Part shown: positions 51,710 to 60,226 of the stretch, in pieces
Layout: the number at the start of each line of letters is the position of its first letter
Position numbering within the stretch: position 1 is the first letter of the stretch
Assembly (NCBI RefSeq): GCF_003287275.1
Contig: NZ_QEVW01000009.1
Location: 186,001 to 250,000, forward strand
DNA from: Paenibacillus taichungensis
Lineage (GTDB): Bacteria > Bacillota > Bacilli > Paenibacillales > Paenibacillaceae
DNA length: 64,000 nt
Reading direction: 5' to 3'
Position numbers and translations under genes: made by a program
Notes under the pieces: generated by a model
Told to the model about the DNA's origin: nothing
Database searches by the model: none
What the model saw: the letters and a program-made list of their open reading frames with translations, nothing else

Positions 51710-53466
51710 AGATACAAGGCATCAACGGCGCTGCAGGCATAGCCATCGGCAAAGCATTTGTCCTGCCCAGTTGGGAATGGGATCTGCCGGATCAGAAGAT
51801 GGATTCGGTGGACCTCGCCCAAGAGTTCGAACGGCTGTACGAGGGCATACGGACATCGAAGGATGAGATTGAATATATCAAGAACGAGTTCAAGGAAGTA
51901 GTCGGTCCTGAAGAGTCCAGCATCTTTGATGCGCATCTGGCCATTCTGGAAGATCCGGTGTTCATGAACGAGATTCGAGGCATTATTGAACGGCAGTACA
52001 AAGCAGCAGAAGTAGCCGTCAAAGAGGCCATTGATCATTTTGTCACCATGTTTGATTTGCTCGAAGACGAGTATATGAAGGAGCGGGCCATTGACATCAA
52101 GGACGTGGGGAACCGTCTGTTAAAACATCTGCTGGGCGCACCGGAAATTACGCTTCCGTCGGATACCCAGCCTTATATACTCGTTGCCAAAGAGCTCTCT
52201 CCCTCTCAATTGGCGCATTTGAATCCAAGCCACGTGCTGGGTATTGTGACACTTATCGGAGGCAAAACATCACATTCGGCGATTATGGCTCGTGCCCTTG
52301 GCATTCCTCTCGTTTCCGGTCTGGAAGCGAGTCTTGGCATGCCGGTGGAGACCGGAGATATGCTGGTTGTCGATGGGGATAATGGCCTCGTATTTACGGA
52401 GCCGGATCGGAAGACGATTGAACGTTACACGATGATTCGCAGCAAACAATTGAAGAAAAAAGAACAGCTGCAGGTACTTGCAACAGTGGATGCCGTAACC
52501 AAAGACGGTTCCGTTCTGCATCTGGCTTCTAACATCAGTTCCGTGAAGGAATTGGATATGGCACTGAAACATGGGGCAAAGGGCGTGGGGTTGTTCCGGA
52601 CAGAGTTCCTATACATGGACCGTGCTACGTTTCCGGGTGAGCAGGAACAGTATGAGGTCTATCGTCTGGTCGCTGAGAAAACTGCTGGTCAGTCTGTCGT
52701 TATTCGTACGCTCGATATTGGTGGTGACAAGCAGTTAGATTACTTTGAACTGCCAGAAGAAGATAACCCGTTTCTCGGATATCGTGCGATTCGGATCAGT
52801 CTGGACCGCAAAGATCTGTTCAAAACACAGCTCACTGCCATTCTGAGGGCCAGTGCTTCGGGCAATGTCAAAATTATGTACCCGATGATCTCTTCGGTAG
52901 AGGAACTTCAGGAGGCCAATGAAATCCTGCGTGAAGCGATGTCTGATCTGGATGAGCGCAAATTGCCTTACGATCCGCATATTCAGGTGGGTATCATGAT
53001 TGAGGTTCCGGCAGCGGTGATGATAGCCGATTTGCTTGCAGAAGAAGCTGATTTCTTCAGTATCGGTACCAATGATCTCGTGCAATATGTACTGGCTGTA
53101 GACCGAATGAATGAGCAGATTGCACATATGTATCATCCGTATCACCCGGCTGTACTTCGCATGCTTCGCGCAACAGTTGACGCGGCCCATACGGCAGGCA
53201 TTGATATCAGTGTTTGTGGAGAGATGGCAGGAGACGAGCGTTCGATTCCCCTATGGCTGGAGCTGGGGATCAGCAATTTGAGTATGTCTCCACAATCCTT
53301 GCTGCGTGTGAAGCACAGGGTATTGAATACGACAGCTGCTGCTGCCAAAGAGGTAGCCCATGATTGCTTTACCCTGCGGACAAGTGCAGACATCGAAGAG
53401 CGCCTACAGGTCTTCAATGATTCGATGGGCAGTCCAGATGAACAGAGTGGATCGAATGCATCTTGA
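51706..53466 (+). CDS. ptsI: PTS Enzyme I (phosphoenolpyruvate-protein phosphotransferase)
   Basis: The 586-residue Enzyme I carries the phospho-histidine H190 in GGKTSHSAIMARALGIP and the C-terminal PEP site: RTEFLYMDR, DIGGDKQL, GTNDLVQYVLAVDR and DISVCGEMAGD. It takes phosphate from PEP and passes it to HPr. It is translated with an ATGA overlap from the EIICBA gene; no ptsH is in the operon, so HPr must come from elsewhere. A bidirectional terminator ends it. Confidence 0.95.
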   Translation: MKIQGINGAAGIAIGKAFVLPSWEWDLPDQKMDSVDLAQEFERLYEGIRTSKDEIEYIKNEFKEVVGPEESSIFDAHLAILEDPVFMNEIRGIIERQYKAAEVAVKEAIDHFVTMFDLLEDEYMKERAIDIKDVGNRLLKHLLGAPEITLPSDTQPYILVAKELSPSQLAHLNPSHVLGIVTLIGGKTSHSAIMARALGIPLVSGLEASLGMPVETGDMLVVDGDNGLVFTEPDRKTIERYTMIRSKQLKKKEQLQVLATVDAVTKDGSVLHLASNISSVKELDMALKHGAKGVGLFRTEFLYMDRATFPGEQEQYEVYRLVAEKTAGQSVVIRTLDIGGDKQLDYFELPEEDNPFLGYRAIRISLDRKDLFKTQLTAILRASASGNVKIMYPMISSVEELQEANEILREAMSDLDERKLPYDPHIQVGIMIEVPAAVMIADLLAEEADFFSIGTNDLVQYVLAVDRMNEQIAHMYHPYHPAVLRMLRATVDAAHTAGIDISVCGEMAGDERSIPLWLELGISNLSMSPQSLLRVKHRVLNTTAAAAKEVAHDCFTLRTSADIEERLQVFNDSMGSPDEQSGSNAS

Positions 53467-53545
53467 ATGGGTTGTTTTCAAATAAATACCTTTAAATGAA
53501 AATATTAACTTTTGTACAATTTTGGAAAATAGTCTTATTTCAACG

Positions 53546-53582
53546 ATAAAACCCCACGCCATTGGCGCGGGGTTTTGTTTTA
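53546..53582. terminator. Bidirectional terminator
   Basis: AAAACCCCACGCC/GGCGCGGGGTTTT between the convergent ptsI and DJ-1/PfpI genes. Confidence 0.9.
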
Positions 53583-54104
53583 TTTTTTAGCAAGTGCATC
53601 GCAAAATGCTTTGCCATAAGGCGGAAGGTCAGGTGGACGACGAGCTGAAATGATGTGTCCATCCACAACAACGGCTTCATCTTTCCAGATGGCTCCGGCA
53701 TTTTCCATGTCATCCCGGATACCTGGTGTAGATGTGACCGTAACCCCGTCCAGTATTTTGGCGGATATCAGTACCCAGCCTGCGTGACAGATCTGTCCAA
53801 TCGGCTTACGGTCCGCATGCATTTCCTTGACAAGCTCAAGTACTTTGGGATAGCGACGAAGCTTGTCTGGTGCCCAGCCTCCGGGTACAAGAATACCATC
53901 ATATTGTGAACTATCGAGTTCATCAAAACTGTATTCCGCCTCGGCGGGAACACCATATTTACCAATGTAGGTTTTGCCTTTTTTCTCTCCGGCAAGATGC
54001 ACCTCAGCGCCTTCTTCACGGACACGATGCACCGGATACCACAGTTCCAGATCTTCGAATTCTTCATCGACCAGGGCGATGACTTTTTTGCCTGTTAATC
54101 TCAT
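53580..54104 (-). CDS. DJ-1/PfpI family protein
   Basis: The 174-residue protein has the nucleophile elbow GQICHAGW (C106, H107), GILVPGGWAPD and VVDGHIISARRPPDLP, like intracellular PfpI-type proteases or YhbO/YraA stress proteins. It may act on glycated proteins or as a peptidase. Three ATGs occur in tandem (54110, 54107, 54104); the third is at the best distance from AAGGAG. Confidence 0.9.
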   Translation of the reverse strand: MRLTGKKVIALVDEEFEDLELWYPVHRVREEGAEVHLAGEKKGKTYIGKYGVPAEAEYSFDELDSSQYDGILVPGGWAPDKLRRYPKVLELVKEMHADRKPIGQICHAGWVLISAKILDGVTVTSTPGIRDDMENAGAIWKDEAVVVDGHIISARRPPDLPPYGKAFCDALAKK

Positions 54105-54349
54105 CATCATCTCTCCTTTTTGCGGTAATTAGCACATAGCGTCTTTATTGTAACAGATTCTCGTGGTGACTTCATCGTCACGCAATCTGTCAATCGGGTA
54201 AGCGATTACAACTTAATGAACGCCTACATTCGACAACCTTCTTCTGGAGACGGTGGTAATTTGTGCAACCTATGGTTTATAGCAGGATTTGAACGGAAAT
54301 AGGTCGAATGGTATCTGTATAAGAGTATAGAACGAATGAGGTGATGACT

Positions 54350-54793
54350 GTGCGTAAGACGTGCAGATGCGGACATGTAATGGAATTGGAATTAAGAACG
54401 GTGGTATATGCCAAAAAGGTGGAGATTCGTAACGTACCTGTATTTGCTTGTACAGATTGCATTTCCTATGAAGTGCTTCAGCCGGTCAAGCCGGATTTGA
54501 AAGAGTGCATCAGTACACTAGGTGAACAGCCATCGAAACAGGATGTATCGTTTGGGGAGAGAAATGAACTTGCGGACCTCTTCCATGAACAATTGTTGGC
54601 CTGGCCGGACGCTTCGGATCGCGAGATGGAGCATCGGATGCAACGTGCTGTGGAGGAGAGAATTAACCTTCTGCTGGATATTATGGGCTATGCCCAAAAA
54701 TCTAATGATCAAGAATGGATTGAAACAACACAGCGAAGATTAGGTCAATTATCCGGCTTTGTATGGCAGGCACACTTCTCGAATGCTGTCTGA
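54350..54793 (+). CDS. YgiT-type zinc-finger protein
   Basis: From the GTG at 54350 (GAGGTGA 5 bases before it) the 147-residue product has CxC and CxxC pairs at the N-terminus (RKTCRCGHVMELEL, FACTDC), the spacing of YgiT/MqsA zinc ribbons, then a helical C-terminal part (LADLFHEQLLAWPDASDRE). Role unknown. ATG 54344 would also be possible but lies inside the site. Confidence 0.7.
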   Translation: MRKTCRCGHVMELELRTVVYAKKVEIRNVPVFACTDCISYEVLQPVKPDLKECISTLGEQPSKQDVSFGERNELADLFHEQLLAWPDASDREMEHRMQRAVEERINLLLDIMGYAQKSNDQEWIETTQRRLGQLSGFVWQAHFSNAV

Positions 54794-54915
54794 TTTTGAC
54801 GTGCAAAATGCTTGTTTTCATGAAAATTGGCTTTTTCGCCCGCTTTTTGTTAAGATATCGTAGAGTGAAAACGCTCAACATAGCGGTAATCCTGGTAAAG
54901 GGGGATGTATATCAA

Positions 54916-55263
54916 ATGGCTGACATGACTAAAATGACAAGTATTGAACAGCTAAACTCCGCAGTGGAGGCTACCGAGGATCAACCCTTGCTTCTGTTTA
55001 AGCACAGTACACGCTGCCCGATCAGCGCGAATGCTTATCAGGAGATGAACGATTATTTGCAAAATAGTCCAAATGAACAAGTGAAATACGGTATCATCTA
55101 TGTAGTGGAAGACCGCCCTGTGTCCAATGAAGCAGCGGACAAGCTGGGTGTTAAGCACGAATCTCCGCAGGCGATTCTAGTCAAAAAGGGAATTCCTGTA
55201 TGGCATACTTCCCACTCGAATATTACTTCAACCACAATCACGAATGCACTTCGTGAGTCCTAA
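54916..55263 (+). CDS. ytxJ: Bacillithiol system redox-active protein YtxJ
   Basis: The 115-residue protein is a monothiol bacilliredoxin-like thioredoxin fold: C34 in HSTRCPISANAY, the cis-Pro region ESPQAILVKKGIPVW and the final SNITSTTI. It acts on bacillithiol-mixed disulfides. The ATG at 54916 follows GGGGGAT. The ccpA gene starts 93 bases later, an order also found near ccpA in B. subtilis. Confidence 0.92.
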   Translation: MADMTKMTSIEQLNSAVEATEDQPLLLFKHSTRCPISANAYQEMNDYLQNSPNEQVKYGIIYVVEDRPVSNEAADKLGVKHESPQAILVKKGIPVWHTSHSNITSTTITNALRES

Positions 55264-55355
55264 AGCCTATTTTAATTGATTAATGCATAAATTTGTCGTA
55301 ATATAAATCTTAATGAAAATGGTATGAAAATTTACTGGTAATGGAGAGAAGTACT

Positions 55356-56369
55356 GTGACGGTAACCATTTATGATGTGGCACGTGAGGCCGGTGTCTCT
55401 ATGGCAACGGTATCACGGGTTGTTAACAATAACCCTAATGTAAAGCCACAGACACGCAAAAAAGTATATGAAGCCATCGATCGGTTGGGATATCGTCCAA
55501 ATGCGGTAGCCAGAGGCTTGGCGAGCAAGAAGACAACCACGGTCGGGGTCGTTATTCCGGACATTTCGAACTCAACCTTTGCAGAGATTGCCCGCGGAAT
55601 TGAAGATATTGCGAATATGTATCACTACAACATTATTTTGTGTAACGCGGATAAGAAGAAAGAAAAAGAAATTCGTGTAATTAATACCTTGTTGGAAAAA
55701 CAAGTGGACGGTCTGCTCTTCATGGGTGGAACTGTGACTGACGAGCATATTCAGGCGTTCCAATCAGCGGCTGTGCCGATTGTTCTCTGTGCAACTAGTG
55801 ACGAGAAGGGCACGTATCCTTCTGTAGATATCGATCATGAAGCAGCGGCATTTGACGCTGTAAATACGTTGATCCGTCATGGACACAAGGAAATCGCAAT
55901 GATCAGTGGTACACTGCAAGATCCTGCCAACGGTTATGCCCGTTTCCAAGGGTACAAGAAAGCGCTCGAAGCAGCAGGTATGGAATATCAGGAGGATCTC
56001 GTACGCATTGGTAACTATCGTTATGAGTCAGGTGTGGAAGCGATGAAGTATTTCCTCGGATTGAAGAAAAAACCATCGGCAATCTTCGCTGCAACAGATG
56101 AGATGGCAATTGGTGCGATTCACAGCATTCAGGATGAAGGTCTGAAAGTACCGGATGACTTCTCCATCATCAGTGTGGATAACATTCGTATGGCTTCCAT
56201 GGTCCGTCCTCAGTTGACTACTGTAGCTCAACCGATGTATGACCTGGGCGCTGTAGCGATGCGTTTGCTGACCAAGCTCATGAAGAAAGAAAATGTGGAG
56301 AACCCACGGGTTATTTTGCCGCATGAAACGATTCTTCGTCTGTCTGTAAGCCATGCAGACGTAGTTTAA
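55356..56369 (+). CDS. ccpA: Catabolite control protein A
   Basis: The 337-residue LacI-family regulator starts [23 protein letters not shown] (helix-turn-helix, residues 2-24), with the hinge [19 protein letters not shown], and [20 protein letters not shown] near the C-terminus. It binds HPr-Ser-P and cre sites to control carbon genes. The GTG at 55356 (GGAGAGAAG upstream) gives the N-terminus TVTIYDV shared by CcpA proteins; ATG 55341 would add five residues. Confidence 0.95.
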   Translation: MTVTIYDVAREAGVSMATVSRVVNNNPNVKPQTRKKVYEAIDRLGYRPNAVARGLASKKTTTVGVVIPDISNSTFAEIARGIEDIANMYHYNIILCNADKKKEKEIRVINTLLEKQVDGLLFMGGTVTDEHIQAFQSAAVPIVLCATSDEKGTYPSVDIDHEAAAFDAVNTLIRHGHKEIAMISGTLQDPANGYARFQGYKKALEAAGMEYQEDLVRIGNYRYESGVEAMKYFLGLKKKPSAIFAATDEMAIGAIHSIQDEGLKVPDDFSIISVDNIRMASMVRPQLTTVAQPMYDLGAVAMRLLTKLMKKENVENPRVILPHETILRLSVSHADVV

Positions 56370-56456
56370 ATACAGGTTCGGATGATTCACCGTCATTTCT
56401 GATGGAATTGCTTTAAGAAAGGGAGAAGGCATTCTCTCTACATAGTGGAATTACGG

Positions 56457-56478
56457 AAGCTCCGGAAACGGAGCTTTT
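56457..56478 (+). terminator. Intrinsic terminator of ccpA
   Basis: AAGCTCCG/CGGAGCTT with a GAAA loop and TTTT. Confidence 0.85.
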
Positions 56479-56571
56479 GTGCTGAACAGGGCTTTGGACG
56501 TAGACGGAAAAACATACTTGGAGGAAACGAGTCCAGGTTTACATGCAGAATGCTATATAGGAGGTCATAAC

Positions 56572-57267
56572 ATGCGTGAAACAATCGGCATTATTGGTGC
56601 AATGGATGAGGAAGTAGAACTTCTCTTGGCTGGTATGAAGCAATTAGAGACTGTAAAACAAACCGGTATTACCTATGTTGCAGGTGAATGGTTGGATAAA
56701 CAGATTGTAGTCTGCAAATCAGGCGTGGGGAAAGTAAATGCGGCTGTGACGACACAGATTTTAATTGATCGTTTTCAGGTTAACCGTATTATTTTCACAG
56801 GTGTTGCGGGTGCACTTAATCCGGAGTTGAACATTGGAGATATGGTCATCTCTTCCGAATGTGTGCAGCATGATATGGATGTGACTCCACTTGGATTTGA
56901 GCGCGGGGTTATTCCTTATCAGGAGACGTCCGCCTTCCCAGCGGAAGCATCACTTATCTCGTTAGCTGAAGAAGCCTGCAAAGCGCAGGGAGCGAACTAT
57001 CTGATCGGTAAAGTGCTGTCTGGAGATCAATTCATTGCAAGCAAGGATACGGTGAAAATGCTGTATACCGAAATGAATGGGGCATGTGCGGAGATGGAGG
57101 GAGCTGCCGTAGCGCAAGTAAGCTTCATGAATCGTGTTCCGTTCGTTATACTTCGCGCAATGTCTGACAAAGCAGATGGATCAGCACACGTGAACTTTGC
57201 CGAGTTTACTGTGGAGTCTTCCCAGCGTTCTCACGGTATTGTGGAACATATGCTGGAACATATGTAA
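56572..57267 (+). CDS. mtnN: 5'-methylthioadenosine/S-adenosylhomocysteine nucleosidase
   Basis: The 231-residue enzyme releases adenine from MTA and SAH in methyl-donor salvage and in autoinducer-2 synthesis. It begins RETIGIIGAMDEEVELL (catalytic Glu), with TGVAGAL, CAEMEGAAVAQV and VILRAMSDKADG (catalytic Asp) in order. The ATG at 56572 follows TAGGAGG. A 31-codon extension upstream overlaps the ccpA terminator and is not used. Monocistronic. Confidence 0.95.
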   Translation: MRETIGIIGAMDEEVELLLAGMKQLETVKQTGITYVAGEWLDKQIVVCKSGVGKVNAAVTTQILIDRFQVNRIIFTGVAGALNPELNIGDMVISSECVQHDMDVTPLGFERGVIPYQETSAFPAEASLISLAEEACKAQGANYLIGKVLSGDQFIASKDTVKMLYTEMNGACAEMEGAAVAQVSFMNRVPFVILRAMSDKADGSAHVNFAEFTVESSQRSHGIVEHMLEHM

Positions 57268-57316
57268 TTCCATAAGGTATATGCATGTTGAGCATGGTAG
57301 TGGCTTAAAAAGAAAC

Positions 57317-57377
57317 AAAAACCGCTTCTTCCTTTCAGATCATCCTTGATGAACCTGTTCGCGAAGAGGCGGTTTTT
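57317..57377. terminator. Probable bidirectional terminator
   Basis: AAAACCGCTTCTTC pairs with GAAGAGGCGGTTTT (one mismatch) between mtnN and acuA. Confidence 0.7.
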
Positions 57378-57418
57378 CTATGTATACGTATTCGGGAATC
57401 ATCCATGTGAATTCGTGA

Positions 57419-58051
57419 TTAATACATAAAACGATGGCGGAATCGCACCCGGTCGAACTGTTCTTCCGATTCCAGGGGCACTTGGCTACCAATGCGGACC
57501 ATGAGGCAGTTCGCCGGATGTGAACAAATCTCGGGATCATCGGTGGCGTACCAAGTCATATCTACGGTTTGCATCAATTTTTCCATCATCTTGCGGTAAT
57601 CCCATACGGAAAGGGTGCTGCCCTTCAAATCCCAATGCCAGTAATATTCCGTTGTGAATATGATATATTTCTCCATCTGTCCATTTTCAAACGCCGTAAG
57701 CAGCATTTCGCGCCCAATCCCGAGAGAGCGATAGGAATCCGCAACCTCAATGGCGCCCAGCTCAATTAGATCGGTCATATTGCCTTCCGACCAACGCTCG
57801 CATTCATCTGCATAATGGAAAGTTACATAACCGACAATGGTCTCATTTTCCCGTGCAACGATGATTCGACCCTCAGGCAAAGCGGCAATTTCGGCCAATG
57901 CCTCCTGTTGTTCCGAAGGGCGCCTGAAGGCATCCAGATCGGAATGAAATTCAAGCTGCGTAACCGTCTCGGCCTGAACTGGTCCCTCAATGATGATTCG
58001 GTGGCCGGACTTGAAGATGGAACGCATATGATGCTCCTTAATATGCTCCAT
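57419..58051 (-). CDS. acuA: Acetoin utilization protein AcuA (GNAT acetyltransferase)
   Basis: The 210-residue protein has the length and sequence of B. subtilis AcuA: MEHIKEHH, FRRPSEQQEALAEIAALPEG, ERWSEGNMTDLIELGAIEVAD, YYWHWDLKG, SSHPANCLM-type (CSHPANCLMVRIG) and RHRFMY at the end. It acetylates and so inactivates acetyl-CoA synthetase AcsA, whose gene is divergent and 272 bases away. acuB and acuC do not follow it here. A cre-like site lies between. Confidence 0.93.
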   Translation of the reverse strand: MEHIKEHHMRSIFKSGHRIIIEGPVQAETVTQLEFHSDLDAFRRPSEQQEALAEIAALPEGRIIVARENETIVGYVTFHYADECERWSEGNMTDLIELGAIEVADSYRSLGIGREMLLTAFENGQMEKYIIFTTEYYWHWDLKGSTLSVWDYRKMMEKLMQTVDMTWYATDDPEICSHPANCLMVRIGSQVPLESEEQFDRVRFRHRFMY

Positions 58052-58228
58052 AGTTCATGCTCCTCTCTCCCCCTACTTATAGCAAAAAACCAAAAATTTG
58101 AAAAGCCATAGACGATGATTGAAAAGATTTGCTATAATTGCGTAGACAAAAAATGTTCACAATTCAACTGCAGTTTGGGTTCATCGGTTTTGGCCAGGCA
58201 AGTACATGATGAGAAGTTCTCTCTACTA

Positions 58229-58243
58229 ATGTAAGCGCTAACT
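58229..58243. promoter_or_regulatory. cre-like CcpA site between acuA and acsA
   Basis: A-TGTAAGCGCTAACT matches the cre pattern WTGNAANCGNWNNCW and is a partial palindrome; ccpA is encoded about 2 kb away. Confidence 0.6.
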
Positions 58244-58323
58244 GGAAGTTCAGTCAACACAAAGGCAATCAGAAGTGACCCATATTGGGAATCGAAATGT
58301 CGAGTTGAAGGAGGCTGGCAAGC

Positions 58324-60048
58324 ATGAGTCAAGCACATGGTGAGATGCTGCAAACGGTTGTGTCTGAATCTAATCTGGGCGATTACACGGAGGCCCGAAG
58401 CCGGTTTGATTGGGAAACGGTTGAAAGGCACTTTACGTGGCACGCCAGCGGGAAAGTCAACATGGCGCATGAAGCGATAGATCGTCATGTGCTGGAAGGA
58501 AGAGGCGGGAGAACCGCACTATTATACAGTGATGCTTCGCGTGAAGAGGCATACACGTTTGCTGATTTGAGCGAGCAGTCGAGTCGCTTTGGTAACGTTC
58601 TCCGCAAATATGGCATAGCCAAGGGTGATCGGGTATTTATTTTTATGCCACGAAGTCCTGAGCTCTATTTTAGTCTGCTGGGCATATTGAAGGTTGGGGC
58701 CATTGCAGGCCCGCTATTTGAAGCCTTCATGGAAACTGCGGTGAAGGACCGGCTTGAGGATAGCGGCGCCGTGGCACTAGTAACGACCCCTCAGTTACTT
58801 GGAAGAATCAAACGTTCGGAATTGCCTGAACTGAAACATATTTTTGTTGTAGGTGGCGGTCCGCAGACGGAAGAAGGACTCATCGACTTTGATGCAGAGA
58901 TGTCCGCGGCTTCGGATGATATGGAAGTGGAGTGGCTGACTCGTGAAGATGGTCTGCTGATTCACTATACTTCCGGCTCTACAGGCAAACCAAAAGGTGT
59001 ATATCATGTGCAGAATGCGATGATTCAGCATTATTACACTGGCAAGGTTGTACTTGATTTGCGTGAGGATGATGTATACTGGTGCACAGCCGATCCAGGC
59101 TGGGTAACAGGTACCTCCTACGGAATTTTTGCACCGTGGTTGAATGGTGTAACCAACGTTATTCGTGGAGGGCGTTTCAGTCCGCAAGACTGGTATAGCA
59201 CCATTGAGAAAAATAAAGTTAGCGTATGGTACAGTGCGCCGACGGCTTTCCGCATGTTGATGGGAGCGGGCGAAGAGACCATTGCCCAGCATGATCTGAG
59301 CAGTCTCCGTCACGTCATGTCTGTGGGTGAGCCACTCAACCCCGAGGTGGTGCGTTGGGGCTGGAAAGCCTATGGACAGCGAATTCATGATACTTGGTGG
59401 ATGACGGAGACGGGTGGACAATTAATCTGTAACTACCCGGGCATGCCAATTAAGCCAGGTTCCATGGGTCGTCCATTACCGGGAATCGAAGCCGCCATTA
59501 TTGACGATCGAGGACAGGAACTGCCACCATACAGTATGGGTAACCTGGCTATTCGTACTTCCTGGCCGTCCATGATGGCGAAGATCTGGAATAACCCGGC
59601 CAAATATGAGGAGTACTTCCGACTTTCTGGCTGGTATGTATCCGGTGATTCCGCTTATATGGACGAAGATGGCTACTTTTGGTTCCAGGGCCGGATTGAT
59701 GATGTCATTAACTCTTCGGGTGAACGTATTGGCCCCTTTGAGGTGGAGAGCAAGCTCGTAGAGCATCCTGCGGTAGCTGAGGCAGGCGTTATCGGCAAAC
59801 CGGATGTAACTCGCGGAGAGATCATTAAGGCCTTTGTGGCATTGCGTGAGGGCTATGAGCCAACACCGGAGCTGAAGGAAGAGATCTATCGATTTGTAAA
59901 AGAGGGTTTATCTGCTCACGCAGCTCCGCGTGAGATTGAGTTCAAGGATAAACTGCCCAAGACCCGCTCCGGCAAAATTATGCGCCGTGTATTGAAAGCT
60001 TGGGAGCTGGATCTGCCGACAGGCGATCTATCGACGATTGAAGACTAA
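58324..60048 (+). CDS. acsA: Acetyl-CoA synthetase
   Basis: The 574-residue acyl-adenylate enzyme activates acetate to acetyl-CoA. Motifs: HYTSGSTGKPKGVYH (ATP/AMP), CTADPGWVTGTSYG, HDTWWMTETGGQLI, and near the C-terminus LPKTRSGKIMRRVLK, where K551 is the conserved lysine that AcuA-type enzymes acetylate. ATG 58324 has GAAGGAGG upstream. Divergent from acuA, with a cre-like site between, as in B. subtilis. Confidence 0.95.
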   Translation: MSQAHGEMLQTVVSESNLGDYTEARSRFDWETVERHFTWHASGKVNMAHEAIDRHVLEGRGGRTALLYSDASREEAYTFADLSEQSSRFGNVLRKYGIAKGDRVFIFMPRSPELYFSLLGILKVGAIAGPLFEAFMETAVKDRLEDSGAVALVTTPQLLGRIKRSELPELKHIFVVGGGPQTEEGLIDFDAEMSAASDDMEVEWLTREDGLLIHYTSGSTGKPKGVYHVQNAMIQHYYTGKVVLDLREDDVYWCTADPGWVTGTSYGIFAPWLNGVTNVIRGGRFSPQDWYSTIEKNKVSVWYSAPTAFRMLMGAGEETIAQHDLSSLRHVMSVGEPLNPEVVRWGWKAYGQRIHDTWWMTETGGQLICNYPGMPIKPGSMGRPLPGIEAAIIDDRGQELPPYSMGNLAIRTSWPSMMAKIWNNPAKYEEYFRLSGWYVSGDSAYMDEDGYFWFQGRIDDVINSSGERIGPFEVESKLVEHPAVAEAGVIGKPDVTRGEIIKAFVALREGYEPTPELKEEIYRFVKEGLSAHAAPREIEFKDKLPKTRSGKIMRRVLKAWELDLPTGDLSTIED

Positions 60049-60106
60049 AGCATAAACCATAAACCAGCGGATACAACGTGTCTGTTCGTCCCATGATTCC
60101 AATACA

Positions 60107-60145
60107 AGGCCTGACCCGTGTCTCACTTGCGGATCAGGCTTTTTT
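60107..60145 (+). terminator. Intrinsic terminator of acsA
   Basis: GCCTGACCCG/CGGATCAGGC with TTTTTT. Confidence 0.85.
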
Positions 60146-60165
60146 ACTTTGGAGTTTGCATAAAT

Positions 60166-60202
60166 AACAAAACCCCATCCTCATGATGCGAGAATGGGGT
60201 TA
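60166..60202 (-). terminator. Intrinsic terminator of the PBP gene (minus strand)
   Basis: AACCCCATTCTC/GAGGATGGGGTT with a TTTTGTT tail on the minus strand. Confidence 0.8.
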
Positions 60203-60226
60203 AGAGCATAGTCATGAAACTCTGTA

